Shown piece after piece: positions 15,838 through 24,826 of a stretch of 64,000 nt of DNA. Each line of letters starts with the position of its first letter. Positions within the stretch are counted from its first letter, which is position 1. The DNA is from Paenibacillus sp. EZ-K15 (lineage in GTDB: Bacteria > Bacillota > Bacilli > Paenibacillales > Paenibacillaceae): positions 62,001 through 126,000 of the forward strand of contig NZ_PDHM01000021.1 of the NCBI RefSeq assembly GCF_002573715.1, in the 5' to 3' direction. Under the pieces are notes generated by a model, which made no database searches, was not told the origin of the DNA, and worked only from the letters and a program-made list of their open reading frames with translations. A program made the position numbers and the translations under genes.

Positions 15838-16806
15838 TCAGGATTGATAATATTTTAATAGGGACTCCGCAATGTCGATCATGCCTGATTTCAGTTCATC
15901 GGGCCCCATGATTCGAATTTTTCCGCCAAACGACAAAAGGTAGTAGGCAACTTGCGTGTATAACGTATGCTCATCCAGCCTGAACACCGCATGCTCCGCC
16001 GTACGATCGACGAGGGCTTGACTGAGCAGCCAATGCGAACATAAATCGTCCAAAGCTTGTGGGATTCCTTGGATATGCACGGAAACCAAATGAGGATTGG
16101 ATTCGGAACCTTGCCCCGATAGCAAGCTGTCCAATACGTACTCCCGCGGGGAAAACGACGCCGGACGGTCAAACGTGTTGTCGGTATGCCGGATATCGCT
16201 CATACGGTCGACACGGAAGCAGCGAATTTCACCGCGCAGATGGCAATATCCCACCGCGTACCATTTACTTTTCCAGTGGACGAGTCCATAAGGATCCAGG
16301 ATACGTGTATGTTCCATACCGTCGTAGCCTGTGGTGTAATCGATCTCGAGACTGGATTGCCGGTCGATCCCCGCCTCGATCTCATGCAGTATCCTGGTGA
16401 GCGAAGAAGCTGTAGGAGGATGGATGGCCTCTATACTGTTTTTGTGGCGTTCCAAACGCTCCAGCTGCTCCGGATTCGTATATCGTTTAATTTTGGAAAC
16501 GGCTCGATGGAGCGGCTCTTCGGAGGGATAGCCCGCTTCCCGTGCGAATGCAGCTGCATGAAGAAGCGCCTTTTGCTCATCGGCCTCAAAAAACAGCGGC
16601 TCCAGCTTGATATGCTCCGGGATGGAGTAACCTCCATCGCGCCCAATCTCGGATACGACAGGCACGCCGGAAATACACAGCGCATCAATGCACCGGTAAA
16701 TCGTCCGAATATGTACGCCCAGCTCCTCCGACAGTTGTTTAGCGGTCATTCTTCTTCGCGATTTCAGCAGCCATAGCATCGCCAGCATATTATCGGCTTT
16801 AGACAT
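15838..16806 (-). CDS. YafY-family transcription regulator (HTH plus WYL domain)
   Basis: A protein of 322 residues. The N-terminal helix-turn-helix (MLWLLKSRRRMTAKQLSEELGVHIRTIYRCIDALCISGVPVVSE) is followed by a WYL domain near residues 145-215, with HTRILDPYGLVHWKSKWYAVGYCHLRGEIRCFRVDRMSDI, and a C-terminal WCX region. WYL domains sense nucleotides or other small molecules; SRPBCC proteins are frequent neighbours. A TGTGATCACA palindrome lies 40 bases upstream of the start. The ribosome site before 16806 is weak. Confidence 0.88.
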   Translation of the reverse strand: MSKADNMLAMLWLLKSRRRMTAKQLSEELGVHIRTIYRCIDALCISGVPVVSEIGRDGGYSIPEHIKLEPLFFEADEQKALLHAAAFAREAGYPSEEPLHRAVSKIKRYTNPEQLERLERHKNSIEAIHPPTASSLTRILHEIEAGIDRQSSLEIDYTTGYDGMEHTRILDPYGLVHWKSKWYAVGYCHLRGEIRCFRVDRMSDIRHTDNTFDRPASFSPREYVLDSLLSGQGSESNPHLVSVHIQGIPQALDDLCSHWLLSQALVDRTAEHAVFRLDEHTLYTQVAYYLLSFGGKIRIMGPDELKSGMIDIAESLLKYYQS

Positions 16807-16845
16807 TGTGTGCAGCAGCCCTTCCCATGGAATTCATTTCATTCT

Positions 16846-16855
16846 TGTGATCACA
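16846..16855. promoter_or_regulatory. TGTGATCACA palindrome upstream of the WYL regulator
   Basis: A perfect 10-bp palindrome sits 40 bases before the start at 16806, within a TATATATC-rich stretch that could be the promoter. It is a candidate site of autoregulation. The rest of 16807-17114 holds the terminator and the dispersed repeat listed separately. Confidence 0.4.
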
Positions 16856-16943
16856 TTATATATCACTTCCATAGAAGGCTCAGAGATTTCTTCCTGCTAT
16901 CATCCGGATGTTGATCACCGTTCCCCCTCATTCCGATAAGAAA

Positions 16944-16967
16944 AGCCGACCCTCTGCAGGATCGGCT
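16944..16967 (-). terminator. terminator downstream of the zinc-type dehydrogenase gene
   Basis: On the minus strand AGCCGATCC and GGGTCGGCT pair across a short loop and are followed by TTTTCTT. Confidence 0.65.
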
Positions 16968-16991
16968 GGTAAATGAGTACATCGTGTGGCA

Positions 16992-17030
16992 CTGCTCCCT
17001 GTACCCGCACGGTGCGTGGTCCGGGGCATG
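16992..17030. repeat. dispersed intergenic repeat, copy 2
   Basis: Matches 11449-11485 over its whole length except for a two-base insertion (CTGCTCCCTGTA then CC, then GCACGGTGCGTGGTCCGG and GGCATG). Here it lies between the dehydrogenase stop (17115) and its terminator, so it would be transcribed in the 3' untranslated region. Confidence 0.7.
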
Positions 17031-17114
17031 CTTGGATCGCTGTCAATATCCTTGAATGATGCCTTGCTTCATCTGCTGTCATAATCATGCTCCGCCGTGA
17101 ATGATGACTTTTCC

Positions 17115-18038
17115 TCAATGATCATGGCCCACCGTGATGACAACGCTGCCCCTCTTGCGTCCTTCATCCACGTACCGATGCGCCTCGGCCATTTGCTCCA
17201 ATGCATACCTTCTGTCGATGACCGGCCTGATCTTCCCTTTTCCCAGCAGCTCCACAAGCAATCTCAGATCCTCCATCAGCACCTTGGCCACACCTTGTCC
17301 TTCAACGGTTACATAGCTCTCGCCCTGGGTGAGCAAATGCTTGCATCTGGATTTCCGCAGTTTACCGACCGCATCCAGAATGATGTCGTATCGCGCTCCG
17401 CTTGTCGTAAAATCCTCTTTTGTATAATCAATGACCCGATCGGCTCCGAGCGACCTCACCAGCCCCACATTCGCGGTACTGCAAACGCCGGTAACCTCTG
17501 CTCCATAATGTTGCTTGGCAAGCTGTACAGCTAAAGTCCCCACCGCACCGGACGCTCCATAAATCAGAACCTTATGCCCTTGCCGGATATTCCCTTTTCT
17601 AAGAAAATGCAGGGCCGTCGTTCCTCCGAAAGATACGGCGGCGGCATCGTCATAAGTCACTTGATCGGGCTTTAACAGCAAGAACGCGTCTTCGCGCATG
17701 CAGATATACTGGGCATACGTGCCGAATCGCATTCCCCTGAATGCCAAGACCTGATCGCCTACCTTGAATCGCGTAACATCCTTGCCTATTGCTTCTACTT
17801 CCCCCGCCAGCTCCACCCCGAGTATCGGTTGTCTTGGCTTTCTCAGACCCAGCACCAGCCGCATGGGAATCCTGTACAAAAGAGGACTGCGAAATCCCCG
17901 CACCCGGCAATCCCCCGAATTGACAGTAGTTGCGTAAATCTTGATCCGAATTTCGCGATCCTTAGGGATAGGCTTCACTACCTCTTGCAGCTTTAAAACA
18001 TCCGGCGCTCCATAAGCGGTACATACCATTGCTTTCAT
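17115..18038 (-). CDS. medium-chain NAD(P)-dependent dehydrogenase (quinone-oxidoreductase-like)
   Basis: A protein of 307 residues from the ATG at 18038, preceded by TTTGGAGGAAA; a longer frame to 18065 lacks a ribosome site. It is a GroES-like domain followed by a Rossmann domain: KAMVCTAYGAPDVLKLQEVVKP, LGVELAGEVEAIGKDVTRFKVGDQVLA, and the cofactor loop VLIYGASGAVGTLAVQLAKQHYGAEVTGV. Zinc ligands of alcohol dehydrogenases are absent, as in the quinone oxidoreductase branch, which reduces quinones or enones with NADPH. The substrate is unknown. It is monocistronic. Confidence 0.85.
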   Translation of the reverse strand: MKAMVCTAYGAPDVLKLQEVVKPIPKDREIRIKIYATTVNSGDCRVRGFRSPLLYRIPMRLVLGLRKPRQPILGVELAGEVEAIGKDVTRFKVGDQVLAFRGMRFGTYAQYICMREDAFLLLKPDQVTYDDAAAVSFGGTTALHFLRKGNIRQGHKVLIYGASGAVGTLAVQLAKQHYGAEVTGVCSTANVGLVRSLGADRVIDYTKEDFTTSGARYDIILDAVGKLRKSRCKHLLTQGESYVTVEGQGVAKVLMEDLRLLVELLGKGKIRPVIDRRYALEQMAEAHRYVDEGRKRGSVVITVGHDH

Positions 18039-18202
18039 GGGTTTCCTCCAAACTCGCATTTGCAATCAGTATATCTGCCGTCAGGTACCGGGCCATAGAT
18101 ACTTAAGTATGGTTTTCTTATGAACAGCAGTATGGTTTTCTCATGAACAGCGATATTTGAAGGGAGATCGCTATGGATGAATAGCGATTCTGTGATCGTC
18201 GC

Positions 18203-21019
18203 CTACAGTAAACCCAGCTCGCGCGCACGCGCTACAGCTTCGGTACGGCGCGTGGCCTCGAGTTTATCGAAAATCATCCGGTTATGCCCTTTCACGGTGC
18301 TGAGCGTAACAAAAAGCCTCTCGCTAATCTGACGATTGGATAGCCCTTCGGCAATGAGACGCAGAACCTCCAATTCCCGCCGACTTAGCGGCTCAATCAG
18401 AGAATCCGCGGGCTGAACAACCCCTGGAACGAACCTTGATGTAACTCTACGTTCCAGTCCTTCAACATCAAATGCATGCAGCAGCCGCTCCAGGTAGTCG
18501 TGCATGGGCTTGTCTACAGCGTCCCTTAACAGCTTCTGCTTCGGTTTGTTTACGGCCTCCCTTAACAGCTTCTGCTTCGGCTTGTCTACCGCCCCTCTTA
18601 AGGGCCGCTGCTTCGGTTTGTCTATCTTCTGCATCGGTTTGCTCACAGCTGCTGCGCTTATCAACTCCCGCAACGGCTCCCCTTCATCGATAAACAACCG
18701 GATGAAACCACCCGGCTCGCCCATCCCCAGCACATCCGCCGCAACCTGTGCCGCTCTCCGTTTCTCCCCATGGGCGTGCAGGGCCAAAGCCTGCAGCACC
18801 ATCACCTTAAGCTGTTCGTCCACCCATTCCTTAACTTCCATATCGGTCCGCAGTCGTTCGAGGATCACCAGCGCTGCCGCCGTATCCCCCTGAGCGAGCA
18901 GCACTCTGGTTAGGCTTAGCTTGAGCTCAAACTTTTGGGCAAGCTGCAACGCTGAACCGACATCCCCTTGCAGCAGCATGGCAAGCACCTGTGCCTCGGC
19001 AATATGAGGCAGCTGATGCGCGAAATGATGCTGACGGGCGAAGTGATCCGCCTTAGCCAACATGACAACCGCTTCGGTCACTGCTCCCCGTGAAAGCTTC
19101 AGCCTTGCGAGAAATACCTCGCAGGCCACGCCCCTGTCGATATGCTCGAACTGCCCTGCCAAGTGGAGGGCCTGCTGCCCATGCTGTTCCGCGGCATCCA
19201 GATCATTCCACTCGCTGCATATTCGGGCTAGGCCGAGATGCGCTTCGCATGCTGCCGGCAGCGGAGGATCACCCGCTAAATCCAGAACGCGCCGATACGT
19301 CTCGGCCGCTGCATATAACTGATTCTCCGCCTCCTGAATCATTCCGAGTCCGAGCGTCGCCATCATGTTGATCATGATGTGCCCAATCTTCTGACTGATG
19401 GTTACGGCTTCCTGATACGCCTTGCCAGCCGCGGCCCGATCCCCCTGCAGCTGGTAGGCGTATCCCAGCGTCCATATCGTGGCAGTGCGGACAGGCAGAT
19501 TATGCGGATTCAAGAATTCCAAAGCCCGGCGCGATTCGGCCATGATGGTATCCGGCTGATGTTTACTGACAGCAAGGGTGGCACGTATAGAGGCGATATG
19601 CCCTATAAGATCCCGGGTATAATCGTCCTCCGCAGCATGCAGATGAGTCTCGGCGGCTTGAAGTTTAGGTTCGATACCGGTCATTCGGCCGACCATTAAC
19701 ATCGCAGAAGCATGCATGACGTTTAAAGCGGGCCTTGCATCCAATTCCTCCTTAGGCAAGGAATCCAGCCAATGGAGCACAGGGCCTATCGCTCCACGGA
19801 AAACCAGGGGCATCCCCTCCCCTTCAATCAGACGTGCGGCCCGATCCACATCCTGCGCGGCAATCGCATGTTGAAAAGCCTCCAGCAGAAGATCATGACG
19901 TTCATGCCATTCGCTGGCACGACGATGCAATTCGGACACGTCCCTCTCTCCGCCAACCGCAGAAACACCCGTTCGGGTTAGACGCTGCCGAAGCGCATCC
20001 GAGAACAGGTGGTGATATCGGTACCAGCGCCTCTCCTTGTCCAGCGGAACGATGAACAGGTTGACGCGCTCAAGATACTCCAGGGTTTTTTGGCCGGAGA
20101 TGGCGTTCTTCGGAGCATCACGGTCTTCGCTACGAAGAATATATTCACACAATGGACCACACAGCCGGTCAAGAATGGAGGTATTCAGCAAAAAATCCTG
20201 AATACCCTCAGGCTGCTGCTGCAGCACTTCTTCAACCAAATAGTCCAGTACGTCACGGTGCTTGCCGCCGAAGGATCGGATAAAGGTGGCCGCGTCTTGA
20301 TGGCCCTGCAAGGACAGCGCCGCTAATTGCAGGCCGGCAATCCAGCCCTCCGTGCGGGATTCGAGAAGCGCTGCATCCTCTGCTGACAAATCCAGTCCCA
20401 TGGAGCGGCACAGGAATTCAGAGGTTTCAGCGGATGTGAAGCGCAAATCTGATGTCCGCACTTCCGTCAACTGGTCCCGGGCACGCAGCCGGGCCAAGGG
20501 CAGATCAGGATTCTGGCGGCTGGCGATAACCACATGCATCTGCGGCGGCATGTGCTCAATGAGAAAGCCAAGAGCGCTGTCTATCGATTTGGAATCCATC
20601 ACATGGTAATCATCAATAACCAGAATGAAACGGTCCCCCATGGTCGCAATGTGATTAAGGATGGCCGTGACGATAGCTTCGAGCGGCAGAGGGAGTGAGG
20701 ACGGCGCATGAAGTTTGCTCATCACGCCCTCTCCGATATCAACCCCGACGGTTTCCAAGGCAGCCACAAGATAAGCCAGAAATCTTGTCGGCTCGCGATC
20801 CCCCTCCTCCAAAGACAGCCAGGCGACGGGCAGCGGGGAGTCTATGATCCATTGGCTAAGCAGCGTAGTTTTACCGCTGCCTGCAGAGGCGGAAATCGTA
20901 GTCAGCTTGCGCTGCAGACGCAGCCCCTCGTTCAAACGCTCAATCAAGCGGGGGCGAAGAACAGCCCCCGATCGAGGAGAAGGTATATACAGTTTTGTAG
21001 ACAAAATAGGCGTGGACAT
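18203..21019 (-). CDS. MalT-type LuxR regulator (P-loop ATPase, TPR, LuxR helix-turn-helix) with an internal 12-residue repeat
   Basis: A protein of 938 residues. The N-terminus STKLYIPSPRSGAVLRPRLIERL leads into a P-loop (ISASAGSGKTTLLSQW, near residues 41-56) and a STAND-type ATPase region with LVIDDYHV. A long TPR-like region follows (about 400-780) and a LuxR helix-turn-helix ends the protein (LSRRELEVLRLIAEGLSNRQISERLFVTLSTVKGHNRMIFDKLEA). MalT relatives switch from monomer to oligomer on binding ATP and inducer. Between TPR and HTH lies a tandem 12-residue repeat (DKPKQRPLRGAV, DKPKQKLLREAV, NKPKQKLLRDAV). GGGGGTAAGG precedes the ATG. The target genes and inducer are unknown; no maltose genes are nearby. 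Confidence 0.9.
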   Translation of the reverse strand: MSTPILSTKLYIPSPRSGAVLRPRLIERLNEGLRLQRKLTTISASAGSGKTTLLSQWIIDSPLPVAWLSLEEGDREPTRFLAYLVAALETVGVDIGEGVMSKLHAPSSLPLPLEAIVTAILNHIATMGDRFILVIDDYHVMDSKSIDSALGFLIEHMPPQMHVVIASRQNPDLPLARLRARDQLTEVRTSDLRFTSAETSEFLCRSMGLDLSAEDAALLESRTEGWIAGLQLAALSLQGHQDAATFIRSFGGKHRDVLDYLVEEVLQQQPEGIQDFLLNTSILDRLCGPLCEYILRSEDRDAPKNAISGQKTLEYLERVNLFIVPLDKERRWYRYHHLFSDALRQRLTRTGVSAVGGERDVSELHRRASEWHERHDLLLEAFQHAIAAQDVDRAARLIEGEGMPLVFRGAIGPVLHWLDSLPKEELDARPALNVMHASAMLMVGRMTGIEPKLQAAETHLHAAEDDYTRDLIGHIASIRATLAVSKHQPDTIMAESRRALEFLNPHNLPVRTATIWTLGYAYQLQGDRAAAGKAYQEAVTISQKIGHIMINMMATLGLGMIQEAENQLYAAAETYRRVLDLAGDPPLPAACEAHLGLARICSEWNDLDAAEQHGQQALHLAGQFEHIDRGVACEVFLARLKLSRGAVTEAVVMLAKADHFARQHHFAHQLPHIAEAQVLAMLLQGDVGSALQLAQKFELKLSLTRVLLAQGDTAAALVILERLRTDMEVKEWVDEQLKVMVLQALALHAHGEKRRAAQVAADVLGMGEPGGFIRLFIDEGEPLRELISAAAVSKPMQKIDKPKQRPLRGAVDKPKQKLLREAVNKPKQKLLRDAVDKPMHDYLERLLHAFDVEGLERRVTSRFVPGVVQPADSLIEPLSRRELEVLRLIAEGLSNRQISERLFVTLSTVKGHNRMIFDKLEATRRTEAVARARELGLL
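18509..18616 (-). repeat. 36-bp coding tandem repeat (three units) in the MalT-type regulator
   Basis: Units at 18509-18544, 18545-18580 and 18581-18616 encode 12-residue repeats; units 1 and 2 differ at only a few bases, unit 3 more. A truncated unit follows to about 18637. The repeat encodes a basic, charged linker before the DNA-binding domain, so unit number could vary between strains without breaking the frame. Confidence 0.9.
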
Positions 21020-21240
21020 CCTTACCCCCGTTATGCCGTCATTGCAGCATTTTCTAACATATATATTATGATAAAAAGTTCGACGGCTTCCCGGATTTCC
21101 CTCTTGTACGTTAAATGCATTCGTTAGGGTTGAATATCAGAAGCATGATTTGTTGGGTTAGGCATACGATGTATCCGAAATGCTTGAGGCCCTGTAATTG
21201 AACCCATCATTCCCATCATTCATGCATAAGGAGGTTTCAG

Positions 21241-22113
21241 ATGAAAATTCACCATTCGATTCCCTGGCGTGACAATGTGTATCTGTTCAACTATCGAAGC
21301 GTACATACAGAGCCGGTGGAATATTTTCATTATCATGAAGGGTTGGAGATCCTGTACATTCATGAAGGCGCCGGAAGATATATCGTCAATAATCAAACGT
21401 ACTCGCTGAAGCCCTGCACCTTGGTGTTGATTAAGCCTTTTCAAATACACCAAATTCAAGTCATCGTACCGCCGAATTACATTCGCAGCCTGCTGAAAAT
21501 CAAAGCCTCCGTCATCGAGCGTTTCCTCACCGCACTCCCGCAGCTGACAACCGCTGTTTCACAATTGTTGGAGCATCCGTGGTCCAATCAGGTATTTCAT
21601 CTGTCATTCAAGGATTCCTTATATTTGGAAAATCAATTTCTGCAATTGCATGAGATGCTGGCCAGCGTTCCGCGAAAGGTTCAGCAGGAAGTTGTTGCCT
21701 TGTTTTTATTTCATTTCTTCACCTACTTCAACAGCCATATTTATCCTCCGGATCGTAGCGGGGGCTTCAAGTATCATACAGCCGCTGCTTCGCTCGAACC
21801 TGTCGGCGCCATGGTAAGTTGGATTGGCAAGCACTATCATCTATCCTTCACGATTAACGAAATAGCTGCGGACCTTCATTTCTCCCCCAGTTATTTGTCC
21901 AAGCTGTTCAAAGAGCAGATGGGCATGACCATCATCGAATATACGAACAACAAGCGTTTGGAGGAAGCCAGAACGCTTCTTGGCTTGCCTTCTCTGACAA
22001 TCGAAGACGTCAGTAAACAGACCGGATTCAACTACCCCTCGTATTTTATCGCCATGTTCAAAAAAAAGTACGGCATGACGCCTCTCCGGTATCGAATGCA
22101 GACGAAATTATGA
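21241..22113 (+). CDS. AraC-family regulator with cupin sensor domain
   Basis: A protein of 290 residues. The N-terminal cupin-like region is seen as FHYHEGLEILYIHEGAGRYIVNNQTYSLKPCTLVLIKPFQIHQIQ. The C-terminal double helix-turn-helix is complete: SFTINEIAADLHFSPSYLSKLFKEQMGMTIIEYTNNKRLEEARTLL and IEDVSKQTGFNYPSYFIAMFKKKYGMTPLRYR. Such proteins sense sugars or sugar polymers. It sits directly upstream of a secreted beta-helix lyase-like gene, which is its most likely target. ATAAGGAGG precedes the ATG. Confidence 0.88.
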   Translation: MKIHHSIPWRDNVYLFNYRSVHTEPVEYFHYHEGLEILYIHEGAGRYIVNNQTYSLKPCTLVLIKPFQIHQIQVIVPPNYIRSLLKIKASVIERFLTALPQLTTAVSQLLEHPWSNQVFHLSFKDSLYLENQFLQLHEMLASVPRKVQQEVVALFLFHFFTYFNSHIYPPDRSGGFKYHTAAASLEPVGAMVSWIGKHYHLSFTINEIAADLHFSPSYLSKLFKEQMGMTIIEYTNNKRLEEARTLLGLPSLTIEDVSKQTGFNYPSYFIAMFKKKYGMTPLRYRMQTKL

Positions 22114-22282
22114 TATTTTCAAGCAGCAATGTGGTATTCGGATTGGATTATAATTAGAGCGCTTAAACAATGAATCTGATCCCTGTTAAGGTTAAGTGAG
22201 GTGATGTGTTTCGCACAGAAAGAACGTAAGGCAACAAATGCGACTGCACGATGAATAGTGTCAAAAATAGCGAGGAGGTTTC

Positions 22283-23353
22283 ATGATGATCAAGCCATCA
22301 TTCAAGTTTGGCATAGTATCCTTATTTTGCTTCATGCTTGTAGTTGCATTCTACCCTGGTCATATTGTAAAGGCGGCAACCAAATCGGTCCCGGCCGGTG
22401 ACGTCGCGACGCTGCGGAGCTACTTAGCCAGTGCGAATCCCGGTGACATTATCGAAGTATCCGGGACCTACTCGGTGTCAGATGGAACCATTGCAACCTC
22501 AAGGAACGGAGCGTCAGGCAATTACATCACGATTCGCGGCACGGGCAGCGGAGCCACATTTCATTTCACCGCATCGGCAGGCAATGCAGCTTTCCATATC
22601 AAGAACAACTATTACAAACTGGAGAATGTGACGATTAACTCCAATTCCAAATCAAACAAAGGCCTGCTGATTGAGGCCTCTCACGGCTACGTTACCAACG
22701 TAACGGTCAAAAATACGACGGGAGAAGCGTTCAAGATTCGAAAAAACAGCCAATACTGGCTTGTCTCGAACAGTACCGCACAAAGCGCGGGGCAAGGCGG
22801 AAAATTCGGCGAGGGCTTCTATGTGGGGGATGCCGACCAGAACTGGACCACACTGCCGAACCCGGATCGAAGCGGTTATATTACGTTCCTGAATTGCAGC
22901 GCCATACAGACCAAAAACGACGGCTTTGATTTTAAAGAGGGGACGCATCATATCAAAGTGATCGGCAGCACGGTTGACTTTCAGAATACGATACCGGAAT
23001 CGACCGTAGGCAACAACGGCATATTCATGCGGGCCAATGACGTACAGATCATCAATACCACCGTCAAAAACAATGCAGCCACGGGCCAGGCATTCAGAAC
23101 AAGCAAAACCACAGCCTCGGACGGGGTGTCCTACGGAAGCAATCTGGAGCTTAAGAACGTAACCGCATCGAATATTTCGGGAGCGATGATTTACACGAAC
23201 TATACTTCGAACAAATTGTATACCGACTATACAATGACCGGTGTTGCCGGAGGACTCTACGCATCCGGCTCCAAAACAGCAACTTCTTCCAATCCGTCCT
23301 CCTTTGTGGAGATGACGTGGAACGGCGAAGGCGGAGATACTTACGGTTTTTAG
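22283..23353 (+). CDS. secreted right-handed beta-helix protein, probable polysaccharide (pectate-type) lyase
   Basis: A protein of 356 residues with a signal peptide (KFGIVSLFCFMLVVAFYPGHIVKA). The mature part begins VPAGDVATLRSYLASANPGDIIEVSGTY, the usual opening of parallel beta-helix lyases, and shows repeated coils rich in N and T (KLENVTINSNSKSNKGLLI, GYVTNVTVKNTTGEAFKI, ITFLNCSAIQTKNDGFDFKEG, VQIINTTVKNNAATGQAF). The NDGFDFK coil resembles calcium and catalytic sites of family PL9/PL1-like enzymes, but the family cannot be fixed by eye. GAGGAGG precedes the ATG. It is the likely target of the AraC gene upstream, and the GAGCGCTTAAACA-like motif at about 22157 could be a cre. Confidence 0.75.
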   Translation: MMIKPSFKFGIVSLFCFMLVVAFYPGHIVKAATKSVPAGDVATLRSYLASANPGDIIEVSGTYSVSDGTIATSRNGASGNYITIRGTGSGATFHFTASAGNAAFHIKNNYYKLENVTINSNSKSNKGLLIEASHGYVTNVTVKNTTGEAFKIRKNSQYWLVSNSTAQSAGQGGKFGEGFYVGDADQNWTTLPNPDRSGYITFLNCSAIQTKNDGFDFKEGTHHIKVIGSTVDFQNTIPESTVGNNGIFMRANDVQIINTTVKNNAATGQAFRTSKTTASDGVSYGSNLELKNVTASNISGAMIYTNYTSNKLYTDYTMTGVAGGLYASGSKTATSSNPSSFVEMTWNGEGGDTYGF

Positions 23354-23385
23354 TAAAAAGCTTTGGCTTCTAGCAAAAAGATTTA

Positions 23386-23419
23386 CAGGCCACCTCAAGG
23401 TTTTTCCTAAGGTGGCCTG
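23386..23419. terminator. bidirectional terminator between convergent genes
   Basis: CAGGCCACCT (23386-23395) and AGGTGGCCTG (23410-23419) form a perfect 10-bp stem. Confidence 0.75.
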
Positions 23420-23458
23420 CTGCTTCATGTTTTTCTAAGCGCGTAGCGTAATCCTCTC

Positions 23459-24559
23459 TCATTTCAAATGATCGGATTCGCGATATGGGCAGATCAACAG
23501 CGCTTCCCGGATCGTCTCGGCAACAATATCCGCTGCGGTTTGTCCCGAAGTCAGCCCTCTTGTCCCTTGACCCGCCCACAATGACATATACTCCGGATTG
23601 TTTTGGCGATTAGCGGCGTTTCGTATGTCGCGGGTCACCGTATTCTGCGTAGGAAAAGGCAGCGGCTCTATGCCGCTCTCGTCCCATTGCCTGATGAATG
23701 CATTGCGGATTCCCCTTGCGGGCCGTCCCGAGAACGCTTTGGTGATCACCGTGCTCTCTTCCGTACTCCGAAGCAGAGCTTGCTTGTAAACCTCATGCGC
23801 ACCCGATTCAACCGCGGTCAGGAATCGCGTACCCATCTGAACGCCTTGGGCTCCAAGAACAAGCGACGCTGCGAGTCCGCGTCCATCCATCACGCCTCCG
23901 GCGGCAATAACGGGGATCTTGACGCGATCCACGATTTGCGGTACCAAGGCAAACGTTCCGATTTGGGCGCCCATCGGGTGCTCCGAAATATCAAACGTTC
24001 CACGGTGTCCGCCCGCTTCGCTGCCTTGGGCGACGACGGCATCACACCCTGCCTGCTCAGCCAGCATGGCTTCGCGGACTGTGGTAGCCATCGCAACAAC
24101 CAGAAGCTTAGCCGCTTTCGCTTGCTGCATATGAGGCTCATCCAGAATCCCGAATGCCGTACTAATGACAGGTACCTTCTCTTCAATCAGAACCGCGAAT
24201 TGCTGCTCGAACCAATCCGGGGTTGTTATGTGATCCTTGCCCGCATGGGGAATGCCAAGGCCATCCCGCATCCGGTTTAACTCCTGTTGAACTTCTCCGA
24301 TTCGCTCATGGCGATCCGGGGCACTGGGCGCAAAAAGGTTGACGGCAAAAGGCTGATCCGTCCGCTTGCGGATTTCCTGAATGCTGTGACGAATGGCTGC
24401 AGGCTCCATATAAGCCGCACCCAGCGTGCCGAGTCCGCCTGCGTTGGATACAGCGGCGACCAGCTCAACTGTCGTCGGTCCCCCGGCCATTCCTGCCAGA
24501 AAGAGCGGATAGCGGATTTGGAACCGTTGGCACAGCTCGGTCTGCAGTTGAATGTTCAT
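23459..24559 (-). CDS. nitronate monooxygenase family (2-nitropropane dioxygenase-like) flavoenzyme
   Basis: A protein of 366 residues from the ATG at 24559, with AAAGGAGG about 11 bases upstream. It is an FMN-binding TIM barrel: RYPLFLAGMAGGPTTVELVAAVSNAGGLGTLGA at the N-terminus, VVAQGSEAGGHRG in the middle with the class-defining histidine, and VIAAGGVMDGRGLAASLVLGAQGVQMGTRFL for the flavin phosphate site. Nitronate monooxygenases oxidise alkyl nitronates such as propionate-3-nitronate. Some members of the family have other roles. It is monocistronic. Confidence 0.88.
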   Translation of the reverse strand: MNIQLQTELCQRFQIRYPLFLAGMAGGPTTVELVAAVSNAGGLGTLGAAYMEPAAIRHSIQEIRKRTDQPFAVNLFAPSAPDRHERIGEVQQELNRMRDGLGIPHAGKDHITTPDWFEQQFAVLIEEKVPVISTAFGILDEPHMQQAKAAKLLVVAMATTVREAMLAEQAGCDAVVAQGSEAGGHRGTFDISEHPMGAQIGTFALVPQIVDRVKIPVIAAGGVMDGRGLAASLVLGAQGVQMGTRFLTAVESGAHEVYKQALLRSTEESTVITKAFSGRPARGIRNAFIRQWDESGIEPLPFPTQNTVTRDIRNAANRQNNPEYMSLWAGQGTRGLTSGQTAADIVAETIREALLICPYRESDHLK

Positions 24560-24731
24560 GATATAATATACCTCCTTTAACACTACAGATATTATCCTAT
24601 TAAAAGAGAGAAATTTCCAAATAAAAAAACGCCAATCGACATACTTTCTCTGAAGACAGACCGCATATAGCAGATGTTTTTCTTGCGAGATCAGGAGGGG
24701 AAGCCTCTGAAGTTTATACTTTCTTATCTCT

Positions 24732-24776
24732 AAAAAAAGCCGCTAAGCACTTGAATCGTGTTTAGCGGCTTTTTAC
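24732..24776. terminator. bidirectional terminator after tyrS
   Basis: AAAGCCGCTAAGCAC (24736-24750) and GTGTTTAGCGGCTTT (24758-24772) pair with one mismatch, with A- and T-runs on the two sides. Confidence 0.85.
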
Positions 24777-24826
24777 GGGTGTATTTGTCCGGGGAGACCC
24801 TTCTCCCCTGATTGTTACACCGTCTT

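Noticed and set aside
18472..18893. Plus-strand frames with repeated FCFGL-type peptides
   Set aside because: They are the antisense of the 36-bp tandem repeat inside the MalT-type regulator.
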